Origin: Planctomycetota bacterium
Lineage (GTDB): Bacteria > Planctomycetota > J058
NCBI GenBank assembly: GCA_023954375.1
Contig: JAMLIC010000020.1
Location: 62,001 to 126,000 of the forward strand
Direction of reading: 5' to 3'
DNA length: 64,000 nucleotides
The notes beneath the pieces were generated by a model that ran no database searches, was not told the origin of the DNA, and saw nothing but the letters and a program-made list of their open reading frames with translations. Of this stretch, positions 27,569 to 35,955 are shown piece after piece. How positions within the stretch are numbered: the stretch's first letter is position 1; every line of letters starts with the position of its first letter. The translations under genes were made by a program, and so were the position numbers.

Positions 27569-27584
27569 GACGGACGCGTCCGTC
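27569..27584. promoter_or_regulatory. Palindromic operator candidate for the TetR-family repressor
   Basis: GACGGACGCGTCCGTC is a perfect 16-bp palindrome, 62 bases upstream of the repressor ATG and inside a locally AT-richer patch. On the leftward strand ATAATG lies just before it, and TGATGTATGGT, resembling an extended -10, lies just after it. Repressor binding here would overlap the promoter. Confidence 0.62.
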
Positions 27585-27809
27585 CATTATCTCGTGAGCT
27601 CGAGCGTTCGAGGGGGGGTTCACCCGCGCTTCTCGTTCCTCTTGCAGCACAAGCCCCAACGTCGCGTCTCTGGTCGCTCCACGCGAGCACGCACGGCGCG
27701 ACCTTCGCGGCCGGTCGCGACGCGACGCGATCCGCGGGCGTCGTCCTCCGCGCGTGGCCTGCGACGGCGAAGCTGAAGCCCTGCCATCCTCCCATCCGCG
27801 TTCTCGAGG

Positions 27810-28040
27810 GGCCTACTTTCAGTTGTTTGCGCCTTCCGGACGGTCTCCGGCGAGATCGACTCGACGATCTCTTCAGCTCGACGAGCTTGTCCCCCAGGAG
27901 CTGGAGCGTCCACCGGGCTCGGCCAGGGGGGGCGCGCTGCACGCGATCGCCGTCAAGCGCGCCCCTGCGGCTCCGTCGAGCTTGGGCTCGCATGGCGGCG
28001 TCGCGCGCTTCTTGCGATTGAGCGCCTGCTTCGCCGCGAA
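27810..28040 (-). pseudogene. IS630-family transposase remnant, frameshifted
   Basis: Leftward reading gives three blocks in successive frames that align with the N-terminal HTH region of IS630-type transposases: LNRKKRATPPCEPKLDGAAG, ARLTAIACSAPP; then PGRARWTLQLLGDKLVEL; then EEIVESISPETVRKAQTTES. At least two frameshifts separate them, and neither the DDE catalytic region nor the ends survive. It lies in the 830-base gap between the TetR promoter and the gene at 28338. The rest of that gap shows no gene. Confidence 0.72.
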
Positions 28041-28213
28041 CCTGAGCAAGCTCGCGCGGCTCAGGCTGAGCGAGAAGGCGACGGCCGCCAGGCACGCGGC
28101 GTAGCAGATCGCCTCAGATCCGCCTCACAGGCCAGCCTCGACGGAGAGAGTGCGCCCTTGCTCCGACACAGACGACTCAAAGCGTCTCGAATGCGGCCCA
28201 GGAGGCCGAAGAG

Positions 28214-28258
28214 CGGGTGGCCCGCGCTCTCGGCCACCCGCGGCCAAGCTGGCCGCGG
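28214..28258 (-). terminator. Two overlapping hairpins after the 28338 gene
   Basis: CGGGTGGCC (28214-28222) pairs with GGCCACCCG (28232-28240), and CCGCGGCCA (28238-28246) pairs with TGGCCGCGG (28250-28258). Both are perfect 9-bp stems. They share three bases, so only one can be fully formed at a time. They lie 80 bases beyond the stop of the leftward genes 28338-30203 and probably terminate that transcript. Confidence 0.5.
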
Positions 28259-28337
28259 CCGCGAGAGCCGCTCCCCAGGCCGATTTCGGCCGGCAACTAA
28301 GCTAGATCAGCAGATCAGATCAAAGATCAGCTCAGCG

Positions 28338-28751
28338 TCAGCGGACCGCCTCGAGCGGCGTGATGTCGAGGTCGGCCTGGCGTAGGTACGCCCACGCGGC
28401 CTCCTGCGCGAGCATGGTCGTCCCCTGCACGCCGGGTCCGTGCATGAGCTCGATGGCCAGCCGGTCACGGACGCGCTCTATGATGAGGAAGCGCGTCGGC
28501 GCGAGCCGGGGCACCCGCCCCACGTGGATCGTGAGGGTCCACGCGTCGGGCGAGATGTAGCCCAGGTAGGCGTGCTCCGTCCGGTAGGGGCCTCGCTCGC
28601 CGCGGGCCGCGGCGACGGCCTCCGCCAGGGCCCGGATCTCCCCTTGCGGGTCACAGCCCCCGACCGCCCGGGCCGTGAGCAGGCCGAGGAGGCCGAGGGC
28701 CAGGAGGAGCGGAGCTCGCCAGGCGGGTCGGAGCGAGAGGGTTCGGGGCAT
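28338..28751 (-). CDS. Small membrane-anchored or exported protein, unknown
   Basis: ATG 28751 gives 137 residues beginning MPRTLSLRPAWRAPLLLALG, with a signal anchor ending near ARAVGGC. The body reads YRTEHAYLGYISPDAWTLTI, ending in a helix (AQEAAWAYLRQADLDITPLE). The cysteine at the end of the hydrophobic stretch could be lipidated, but the preceding VGG is a poor lipobox. No known domain is recognised. It follows the DUF2254 gene by 75 bases on the same strand and may be co-transcribed. An upstream in-frame start (28820) would add 23 Arg-rich residues and is less likely. Confidence 0.6.
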   Translation of the reverse strand: MPRTLSLRPAWRAPLLLALGLLGLLTARAVGGCDPQGEIRALAEAVAAARGERGPYRTEHAYLGYISPDAWTLTIHVGRVPRLAPTRFLIIERVRDRLAIELMHGPGVQGTTMLAQEAAWAYLRQADLDITPLEAVR

Positions 28752-28826
28752 GACGCGGGAACCGGTGGGCCGACGCGCCCATTCCGCGGTGCTGGCCCCC
28801 GCTCCTGCGCGCCAAGTCACGCCCCG

Positions 28827-30203
28827 TCAAGGCGCGCCAGGGGAGAACCGGAACGAAGGCACCACAGGTCGGGCGCCGCCGGCCGCGGATCCCGGCTCGC
28901 TCCGCGCCGGCTCCTGCGCGGTGTCGGCCCGGCACGCGCCCAGGCGCCGTCGATCGGACGGGAGCAGGGGCCAGCGCACCTCCAGCTCGGCGACCTCGCG
29001 CGCGAAGCTCGCGACGGCCTCCCGACGCTCGGGGGTCGCGGCCGCGCGGCGCAGATCCCGACAGAGCTCGAGGATGGCGCACAGGAGCGGCGGGTGCCGC
29101 GCCGCCGCGTGGCGCGCTACGTCGGCGAGGGCCCGCTCGAGCAGCTCCGCGAACGGGCGCGCCCGGCGGAGGACCCGCACCTCGCCGGCGGCGTCCTGCA
29201 GCGCGTCCGCGCAGTCCGGCGCGCGCGCCATGCGCACCAGCAGGTCGCCTTGATACAGGACGCAGGTCTCCGCCGTGCGAGGGTCGTTGTGGTCGGGGGA
29301 CAGCGCCCGCAGCGCGATCTCCGCCAGGAGCTCCAGCCCCTTGAGCGGGTCGCCTTCGACCCGCCGGTCGTTCGCCAGGTAGAAGGCTCGCCGCAGCGTG
29401 CGCCGCCGCGCGGGCGTGACCCGCTCCGCCGGCCACACCTCCAGCAGCGCCGCCCGCTCCGCGACGAAGTCCCCGGGGGCGGCGCGGACGGCCAGGCGCA
29501 GGTCGTGCCGCGAGGCGTAGCGCAGCAGCGCCCCCTCGTCGAAGGCCTGCACGTAGTCCACGTCGCCCGCGTGAACGGCGTGCCCGGGGTCGGCCGGCCA
29601 GGCGCCGTGCGTGCCGGGAGCCCGGGCGAGGCCGAGGCGTCGCTCGATCCGCTCGGCGCTGGCCAGCGCGCGCGACGTGGCGTGGTGCACGCGGTAGGCG
29701 AGGTTCGGCGCCTGCAAGGTGAAGGTGTAGTAGTGAATGAAGTAGACCAGCGCCCCGAAGGCCAGGGCCGCGAGGGCGGCGGCCTGCATGGCGAGCGCCG
29801 CGCCGACCTCCGGCGTCGCGCCACCCTCGAGCAGGGCCAGCCCCACGCCGGAGAAGCCGACCGCGGCCGCTAGCGTGGCGAACGTCCCTTGACTCACCTG
29901 GTCGCGGAGGATCGAGCGGACCAGCCGGGGCGAGTACTGCGAGGCGACGCTCTGCAGCACGACCATGAGCACCGAGAGCGTCAGCGCGAGCAGCGTGATC
30001 GCCACCCCCGCGAGGGTCTGCAGGCCCGGCTGGAGCGACCCGTTCACCGGGTGCAGGCGCTCCACGGCCGCCGCCGGGAGGGCGCTCCCGATCCGGGGCG
30101 CGAGCGGCGCCAGGCCGGCGCCCAGCGCCACGCCCAGCGTCGGATGCAGCCACAACCCGTCCATGACCGCGCCGAGCAGCGCGCGCACGCGGAACAGGAG
30201 CAC
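28827..30203 (-). CDS. DUF2254-family membrane protein
   Basis: The GTG at 30203, with GGAGG six bases upstream, gives 458 residues. Four hydrophobic segments occupy the first 190 residues. The family hallmark is clear: LSVLMVVLQSVASQYSPRLV followed by RSILRDQVSQGTFATLAAAV, then ALVYFIHYYTFTLQAPNLAY. The remaining 260 residues are a soluble helical domain. DUF2254 proteins are predicted inner-membrane proteins of unknown biochemical role. It is probably co-transcribed with 28338. It diverges from the disulfide reductase at 30441 across a 237-base region with no visible gene. Confidence 0.9.
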   Translation of the reverse strand: MLLFRVRALLGAVMDGLWLHPTLGVALGAGLAPLAPRIGSALPAAAVERLHPVNGSLQPGLQTLAGVAITLLALTLSVLMVVLQSVASQYSPRLVRSILRDQVSQGTFATLAAAVGFSGVGLALLEGGATPEVGAALAMQAAALAALAFGALVYFIHYYTFTLQAPNLAYRVHHATSRALASAERIERRLGLARAPGTHGAWPADPGHAVHAGDVDYVQAFDEGALLRYASRHDLRLAVRAAPGDFVAERAALLEVWPAERVTPARRRTLRRAFYLANDRRVEGDPLKGLELLAEIALRALSPDHNDPRTAETCVLYQGDLLVRMARAPDCADALQDAAGEVRVLRRARPFAELLERALADVARHAAARHPPLLCAILELCRDLRRAAATPERREAVASFAREVAELEVRWPLLPSDRRRLGACRADTAQEPARSEPGSAAGGARPVVPSFRFSPGAP

Positions 30204-30440
30204 GCTGACCTCCTCTCTCCAAGGTCTCTCTCTCGTGCGCGCTCAGCCCGCCTCGCCGCCGGAGTCAGCCATGCACGAGGTCGGCCGAGCGCGGACTCAC
30301 CAGCGAGGTCACGCGCTGCGCCTCGACCAGGCCACCGGTGGCCCATGCTCCACGTGGACCGGCCGCGCCGGGACCGTGCGCGGCGGAGCGCCACGCACGT
30401 GCGCGCGGTCCGAGACGTGCTTCCAGCCTGGTGGTGCCCC

Positions 30441-31787
30441 ATGAAGTTCGACCTGGTCGTGATCGGCAGCGGGGCCGGCGGCGCGGTGGTCGCGAGGAAG
30501 TGTCGCGCTGCCGGCTGGAGCGTGGCGGTCGTGGACTCCCGCCCGTTCGGGGGGACCTGCGCGCTGCGCGGCTGTGACCCGAAGAAGGTCCTCGTGGGGG
30601 CGGCCGCGGCCCTGGACGGGGCGCGCAGGCTGGCGGGCAAGGGCCTCGCCCCGGGCGGCGCCCACCTCGACTGGTCCGAGCTCATGCGCTTCAAGCAGAC
30701 CTTCACCGAGCCCGTCCCTGCGGCCCGGGAGCGCGCGCTGAAGGAGGCGGGGATTGCCGCGCTGCACGGTCACGCGCGCTTCGTCGGTCCCCGCACGCTC
30801 CGCGTCGGCGACGAGGTCGTCGAGGCGACCCACGTCCACGTGGCCGCGGGCGCGAAGCCCATGGACCTGGGGCTGGGCGGCGCGTCGCTCCTGACCACCA
30901 GCGACGAGCTCCTGGACCTCGACGCGCTGCCCCGGCGGGTCGCGTTCCTCGGCGGCGGGTTCATCTCGCTCGAGCTGGGGCACGTGGCCGCCATGGCGGG
31001 CGCGCAGGTGACGATCCTCGAGCTCTCGGCGCGACCGCTGGCCGGGTTCGACCCGGACCTGGTCACGCTGCTCACGGAGCGCACGAGGGGCATGGGGATC
31101 GACCTCCAGGTGGAGACCCGGGCCGAGGCGCTCGAGCGCGGGGACGGCGGCGTGCTCGTGCGGGCGAGCCGCGCGGGGCAGCCCCGGACGGTCGAGGCGG
31201 ACCTTGTCGTGCACGGCGGCGGCCGCGTGCCCGCGATCGACGACCTGGGCCTGGAGGAGGCCGGGGTCGAGTTCGACCCGAGGAAGGGGATCCGGGTGAA
31301 CGAGTACATGCAGAGCGTCTCGAACCCCGCCGTCTACGCGGCCGGCGACGCCGCGGAGGGCGGGCTGCCGCTCACGCCCGTGGCCAGCCACGAGGCCCAC
31401 GTCGCAGCGGCCAACCTGCTCCGCGGCAACCAGCGCAAGGTCGACCACCCGCCCATCCCGAGCGTCGTGTTCACGCTCCCGCCGCTGGCCGCCGTGGGCC
31501 TCGGCGAGGACGCGGCGCGAGCGAGAGGGCTGGAGGTGGAGGTGAAGCACGAGCGCACCTCGAGCTGGTACTCGTCGCGGCGGATCGGCGAGGAGGTGTC
31601 GGCCTACAAGGTGCTCCTGGAGCGGCCGAGCGGACGGATCGTCGGCGCGCACGTGCTGGGTCAGCAGGCCGAGGAGCTCATCAACCTGTTCACCCTCGCC
31701 ATGCGCTGCGGGGTGACCGGCCGGGAGCTCAGGCGCACGCTCTTCGCCTACCCGACGCACGGGTCGGACATCGCATACATGGTCTGA
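30441..31787 (+). CDS. Class I NAD(P)H:disulfide oxidoreductase (glutathione/mercuric reductase-like)
   Basis: The 448-residue flavoprotein has the FAD loop GSGAGG (9-14), the redox-active pair C40/C45 in GGTCALRGC, the NAD(P) loop FLGGGFISLELGHVAAMAG and the second FAD motif VYAAGDAAEGGLPLTPVASH. The C-terminal dimer domain has the HPTH-like YPTHGSDIAYMV, so the active-site base is present. DPKKVL after the cysteines resembles glutathione reductase or soluble disulfide reductases rather than lipoamide dehydrogenase. The true substrate is uncertain: glutathione, other low-molecular-weight thiols or trypanothione-like compounds. It converges on a second family member (31796) with eight bases between stops. 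Confidence 0.93.
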   Translation: MKFDLVVIGSGAGGAVVARKCRAAGWSVAVVDSRPFGGTCALRGCDPKKVLVGAAAALDGARRLAGKGLAPGGAHLDWSELMRFKQTFTEPVPAARERALKEAGIAALHGHARFVGPRTLRVGDEVVEATHVHVAAGAKPMDLGLGGASLLTTSDELLDLDALPRRVAFLGGGFISLELGHVAAMAGAQVTILELSARPLAGFDPDLVTLLTERTRGMGIDLQVETRAEALERGDGGVLVRASRAGQPRTVEADLVVHGGGRVPAIDDLGLEEAGVEFDPRKGIRVNEYMQSVSNPAVYAAGDAAEGGLPLTPVASHEAHVAAANLLRGNQRKVDHPPIPSVVFTLPPLAAVGLGEDAARARGLEVEVKHERTSSWYSSRRIGEEVSAYKVLLERPSGRIVGAHVLGQQAEELINLFTLAMRCGVTGRELRRTLFAYPTHGSDIAYMV

Positions 31788-31795
31788 CCAGGCCC

Positions 31796-33313
31796 TCACC
31801 GGCGCAGCGCGATCACGCCCCGGAGCAGCCGCCGGCGGAACGGCGTCAAGCGGGTGCGCATCCAGGCGTCCCCCGCCTTGCGGAAGGCCTCGGCGAGCGT
31901 CGGGTAAGGGTGGATCGTGGCCGAGAGGTCGCCCAGGCTGGCGCGGAGGCGCAAGGCGAGCGACGCCTCCCCGATGAGGTCGCCCGCGTGCCGGCCGACC
32001 ACCGTCGCGCCCCGCAGGCGCCCCGAGCGGCGGTCGGCGACGACCTCCACGAACCCCGTCGCTCCCTCGAGGCGCGCGCGGTCGACCTGCGCGAGTTCGA
32101 CGCGGAACGTGGCCACGTCCAGGCCCGCCGCGCGGGCGTCCTCGGCGGCCAGGCCCACGTGGGCCACCTCGGGGTCGGTGTAGGTGCACCAGGGGACGGT
32201 CAGCGCGCTGGCGCGGGCCCGGCCGAAGAACAGGGCGTTGCGCAGGACCAGCCGCGCCTGGGCGTCGGCCGCGTGGGTGAACTTGAACGGCGAGCACACG
32301 TCGCCGGCCGCATAGACGTGGCGGTTGGAGGTGCGCAAGAAGTCGTCCACCTCCACCCCGCGCCGCGGGTCGAAGCGCACGCCCGCGGCCTCGAGGCCGA
32401 GCCCCTCCACGTTCGGCGCGCGGCCCACGGCCACGAGCAGGGCGTCGGCCTCGACCTCGCGGGCACCCCCCTCGCCCTCGACCGTGAGCACCGTGGCCTG
32501 CCCGCGCCGAGAGACCGCGCTCACCCGCGCGCCCGTGAGGACCTCCACGCCGTCCTCGCGCAGGGCCGCGGCCACGAGGGGGGCGGCGTCCGGATGGTCC
32601 CGCGGGAGCAGACGCGGCGCGGCCTCGAGCACGGTCACCTGGACGCCCAGGCGCGCGAAGGCCTGCGCCAGCTCGCAGCCGATCGGGCCGCCGCCGAGCA
32701 CGGCCAGCCGCGCCGGCGGCGACGTGAGCGAGAACACGGTCACGTTGGTCAGGTAGCCGGCCTCGGCCAGGCCGGGGATCGGCGGCGCCGAGGGGCGCCC
32801 GCCCGTGGCCACGCAGGCCTTCTTGAAGCGCAGCGTGGCCCCCTCGACCTCGAGGGCGCGCGGGGCGACGAAGCGCCCCTCGCCCAGGAACACGTCCACG
32901 CCCAGGCCCGTGAAGCGGGCCACGGCGTCGTGCTCGCTCAGGTCGGCGCGCAGGCGGCGCATGCGCGCCATGACCGCGCCGAAGTCCACATCGACCGCGC
33001 CGGTCCGCACCCCGAACGCGCCCGCGCGGCGGGCGTCGGCGGCCGCCCGGGCGCAGGCGATCAGCGCCTTGGAGGGGACGCAGCCCACGTTCAGGCAGTC
33101 GCCCCCGAGCAGCTCCTTCTCCACGAGCGCCACGCGGGCGCCCAGCCCCGCCGCGCCGGCCGCCGTGACCAGGCCGGCGGTGCCGCCGCCCAGGACCACC
33201 AGGTCGTAGCGCGCCGCCGGGGTCGGGTTGACCCGGCCCGGCGCGCGGACGAGGGCCTCGAGGCGCGCGTTGTGCTCGTCGCGCGGGGACAGCTGGGGCA
33301 GCTCGGGTCTCAT
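31796..33313 (-). CDS. Mercuric reductase-like disulfide oxidoreductase
   Basis: The 505-residue protein has a 34-residue N-terminal extension without a metal-binding CxxC. It then has FAD loop GGGTAG (42-47), redox pair C73/C78 in GGDCLNVGCVPSKAL, NAD(P) loop LGGGPIGCELAQAFARLG and the FAD motif VYAAGDVCSPFKFTHAADAQ. The C-terminal HPYPTLAEAFRKAGD carries the catalytic His. The GDCLNxGCxPSK form and lack of a C-terminal vicinal Cys pair match TVP38-linked mercuric-reductase homologues rather than true MerA. The next gene on the strand upstream encodes a TVP38-domain fusion, so the pair is probably functional. Confidence 0.92.
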   Translation of the reverse strand: MRPELPQLSPRDEHNARLEALVRAPGRVNPTPAARYDLVVLGGGTAGLVTAAGAAGLGARVALVEKELLGGDCLNVGCVPSKALIACARAAADARRAGAFGVRTGAVDVDFGAVMARMRRLRADLSEHDAVARFTGLGVDVFLGEGRFVAPRALEVEGATLRFKKACVATGGRPSAPPIPGLAEAGYLTNVTVFSLTSPPARLAVLGGGPIGCELAQAFARLGVQVTVLEAAPRLLPRDHPDAAPLVAAALREDGVEVLTGARVSAVSRRGQATVLTVEGEGGAREVEADALLVAVGRAPNVEGLGLEAAGVRFDPRRGVEVDDFLRTSNRHVYAAGDVCSPFKFTHAADAQARLVLRNALFFGRARASALTVPWCTYTDPEVAHVGLAAEDARAAGLDVATFRVELAQVDRARLEGATGFVEVVADRRSGRLRGATVVGRHAGDLIGEASLALRLRASLGDLSATIHPYPTLAEAFRKAGDAWMRTRLTPFRRRLLRGVIALRR

Positions 33314-33440
33314 CGGTGTGTCCCGCCTCCGCGAGCTCCGTCCCGCGGCTGCGGCGGGGAGGACATGCGGACCCCGTCGTTCGCGACCGTCCGCAGCCGC
33401 GGGCCTCCCGCTCGCTCCGGCGGCCCACCGAGCACGTCGT

Positions 33441-35036
33441 TCACGACCCGCTCCTCCGCTGCTCGTTCAGCGCCCAGTCGTACTCCAGCCAGCGGACGCG
33501 CGGGCGCTGGCCGCGCTCCAGGTCGCGCCGCAGCGCGGGCGAGTAGCGCGCGGCGAAGTCGAGCGCCGAGCCCGCCACCTGCGAGAAGTCCCCCTCGAAC
33601 CAGTCGTAGAGCCGCGTCAGGTGCAGCTCGCCGCGGTCCGGGTCGTAGCGGAACCAGCGCGGGTCGGCGTGGACGAGGCGGGTCTGTTCCTCCAGCTGCT
33701 CCTCGAGCCGTGCGCCCACGTACGCCTCGCGGCGCAGCGGCGGGCAGCCGATGCTCGCGCAGTTGACGGCGAAGTGGATGCGCGGCTCGCGGAACTTCGG
33801 CCGGATCTGCTCGTGCTCGAGCTCGTCCAGCGTGTAGGGCTGCCCCGCCAGGGTCCAGGTGCGTCCCTTCCAGCGGCGGTCCTCGGGGATGTCCCGGATC
33901 GACTCCACCGGGTAGTGATCGAGGATGAGCCGCAGGGTGAACGCGTTGTAGGCGTTGAGCAGCAGCGCCAGCCGCTCGTCGCGCCCGAGCGGCCCGAGGT
34001 CCGCCGCCGCGAGCCGCTCCAGGTAGCGGTCGAGCGTCGCCGCGTCGCGGCGCAGGCCCTGGTAGTCGACGAGCAGGGTCTCCGCGTCGACGTGGGCCGC
34101 CAGGAGCCCGTCGAGGAGCCCGTGATCGAAGGTCGCCGTGCCCGCCTCGCCGGCGTAGACGTCCTCCATGGACACCTGCGGCGGGCCGAACCAGCGGCCG
34201 ACCACGCCGCAGGAGGCCAGGAGCCCCGCCGCCAGCGTGGCGAACCCGGCGGCGGCCAGCGACCACGTGCGCCAGGGGCGCCTGCCCTCGTCAGCCGGTC
34301 GAGCCACGTCGTCCTCGGTCACCGGACCCTCCGTCTTCTCCGCCAGCGCCGCGCGCGCGCGGCGGGTGATGAGCACCGTCACGGCGACCGTGGCCACGAG
34401 GCCTGCTGCGAGCAGCGCCCACTCGGCGGGGCTCCGCGCCCGCTCCGCGCCGGCCGCTGCGGCCAGGCCGGCGCGGCCGAGGTGCCCCAGGTACACGTAG
34501 AGGAACGTCCCCGGGAGCATGGCCACCCAGCTGGCGAGGACGTACCCGACGAAGCCGACCCGCGTCAGCCCGAACAGGTAGTTGCCCAGGCTGAACGGGA
34601 CGAGGGGCGAGAGGCGCAGCAGCGCGACGACCTTCCAGCCCCCTTCCCCGACCGCGCGGTCGATGGCGCCGAAGGCGCGCCGGCGCCGGGCCACCGCGGC
34701 GACGGCGTCGCGCGCGGCGTGGCGCGCGATTAGGAAGGCCAGCGCCGCCGCGGTGGTCGAGGCCAGCGAGACCACCGCCGTCCCGAGGAGCGGACCGAAG
34801 AGGGCCCCGGCCGCGAGCGTGAGCACGGAGCCGGGGAGGAGGAGCAGCGCCGCGAGCGCGTACCCGCCGGCGAACACGACCGGCCCCCAGGGGCCGGCGT
34901 CGCGGACGACCACGTCCAGGGCGCCGAGCGCCCGGTCCAGCGGGACGCTCCGCGCGAGCAGCACGACCCCCAGCAGGAAGGCGCCCAGGCTCGCCCAGCG
35001 GACGAACGAGGCCGACCGTGCGCTCGGTGACTTCAT
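33441..35036 (-). CDS. TVP38/VTT membrane domain fused to DUF547
   Basis: The ATG at 35036 gives 531 residues. An in-frame GTG at 35048 with AGGAG closer by is a possible alternative. Residues 1-210 are a VTT/DedA-like membrane domain (GYALAALLLLPGSVLTLAAG, LRLSPLVPFSLGNYLFGLTR, SWVAMLPGTFLYVYLGHLG). A further membrane segment (about 250-270) leads to a DUF547 domain from about 285 to the end, with LVDYQGLRRDAATLDRYLER, NAYNAFTLRLILDHYPVESI and the Cys-containing HFAVNCASIGCPPLRREAYV. DUF547 has a papain-like fold in some annotations; C and H residues here would fit. TVP38 and DUF547 genes commonly neighbour mercuric-reductase homologues separately; here they are one chain. Confidence 0.9.
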   Translation of the reverse strand: MKSPSARSASFVRWASLGAFLLGVVLLARSVPLDRALGALDVVVRDAGPWGPVVFAGGYALAALLLLPGSVLTLAAGALFGPLLGTAVVSLASTTAAALAFLIARHAARDAVAAVARRRRAFGAIDRAVGEGGWKVVALLRLSPLVPFSLGNYLFGLTRVGFVGYVLASWVAMLPGTFLYVYLGHLGRAGLAAAAGAERARSPAEWALLAAGLVATVAVTVLITRRARAALAEKTEGPVTEDDVARPADEGRRPWRTWSLAAAGFATLAAGLLASCGVVGRWFGPPQVSMEDVYAGEAGTATFDHGLLDGLLAAHVDAETLLVDYQGLRRDAATLDRYLERLAAADLGPLGRDERLALLLNAYNAFTLRLILDHYPVESIRDIPEDRRWKGRTWTLAGQPYTLDELEHEQIRPKFREPRIHFAVNCASIGCPPLRREAYVGARLEEQLEEQTRLVHADPRWFRYDPDRGELHLTRLYDWFEGDFSQVAGSALDFAARYSPALRRDLERGQRPRVRWLEYDWALNEQRRSGS

Positions 35037-35266
35037 GGCTGCGTACACTGCACTCCTCACCCCCGAATCGGCGGCCGGCGGGGCTCATTCCCGCGCCTCG
35101 TGCGCAGGCCGCGGACGCGGAGTGGCGCCGCCGACCGCCGTCCGGGTCATCGAGTGCACGGAGCGCGCCATCTCCGCGCGGGCGGCGACGCGGGGCTGGC
35201 GCTGCTCGCGAGGGTACGTCGTCTGCGTCGTCAAGGGACGGGCCAAGGGGGGACCCGGGAGGCACA

Positions 35267-35857
35267 GTGACCGACCGTCAACACTTCGAGCAGCGGGGCG
35301 GGGTGGCCGTGCAGCCGCCGCCCTCGAGCGTCGCCGTGGGCCGCGAGCGGGTCGTCGGTGCGGAGTATCGACCTCGACCGCTGGGCGCGAGCACCTTCTG
35401 GAGGACGGTCGTCGCGGGGCTCGTCGCCACGTTCGTGATGACGATGACCGGCTTCTACCAGGCGGGGGTGGGGCTGCCCGCCTCGGACGTGGGCGCCATG
35501 CTCACCCAGACCCTGAACCGGGCGCACGAGGGGACGCTCTACACGCCGGTCGCGGGCAACCTGGCCCACTTCGCCAACGGGGTGCTCCTGGCGCTCATCT
35601 GGGTGGCCTTCCTCAGGCACGTGATCCCGGGCAACTGGCTGGTCCAGGGCCTCGTCTATTCGGTGATCCTCTACCTGGCCGCCGTCCTCGTGGTCGTGCC
35701 GCTGGCGGCGGAGGCGGGCGTGTTCTTCAGCCGGACCCCCATGCCGATGGCGATGTCGATCGCGAGCCTGGTGATCCACGTGGCCTACGGCGTGGCGCTC
35801 ACCCTGACGCTCTACCTGGCGGGCATCCAGCGAGACGAGGTCCGGCCTGCGGCCTGA
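35267..35857 (+). CDS. Four-helix membrane protein A, related to 37790
   Basis: GTG 35267 has GGGAGG five bases upstream. After about 45 soluble residues the 196-residue product has four hydrophobic segments: TVVAGLVATFVMTMTGF, HFANGVLLALIWVAFL, GLVYSVILYLAAVLVVV and ASLVIHVAYGVALTLTLYLA. Spacing and residues (GxVATxxMT, H..NG, LIxVAF) match the membrane protein encoded after the GH15 gene, so the two are paralogues or subunits. Function unknown; a DUF6789-like integral membrane protein is the nearest idea. A 15-bp hairpin follows 40 bases after the stop. Confidence 0.78.
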   Translation: MTDRQHFEQRGGVAVQPPPSSVAVGRERVVGAEYRPRPLGASTFWRTVVAGLVATFVMTMTGFYQAGVGLPASDVGAMLTQTLNRAHEGTLYTPVAGNLAHFANGVLLALIWVAFLRHVIPGNWLVQGLVYSVILYLAAVLVVVPLAAEAGVFFSRTPMPMAMSIASLVIHVAYGVALTLTLYLAGIQRDEVRPAA

Positions 35858-35897
35858 TCCGTGCGCGGGGGAAGAGAAGTTGCCTCTCGCCTCCCTC

Positions 35898-35930
35898 GGA
35901 GGTGGGCGCAGCCCGGCTGCGCCCACCTCC
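35898..35930 (+). terminator. 15-bp perfect hairpin between membrane protein A and GH15
   Basis: Arms 35898-35912 and 35916-35930 pair perfectly over 15 bp around the loop CCG, the most stable hairpin noticed in the window. It lies 41 bases after the membrane protein stop and 25 bases before the GH15 ATG. It probably terminates or attenuates transcription between them. Confidence 0.7.
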
Positions 35931-35955
35931 CTCACTGCGTGGGGAAGGGACGGTC

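Noticed and set aside
30441..31787. True glutathione amide or thioredoxin reductase partner for selenoproteins
   Set aside because: It is a class I disulfide reductase by sequence, but nothing in the window links it specifically to the Sec proteins.
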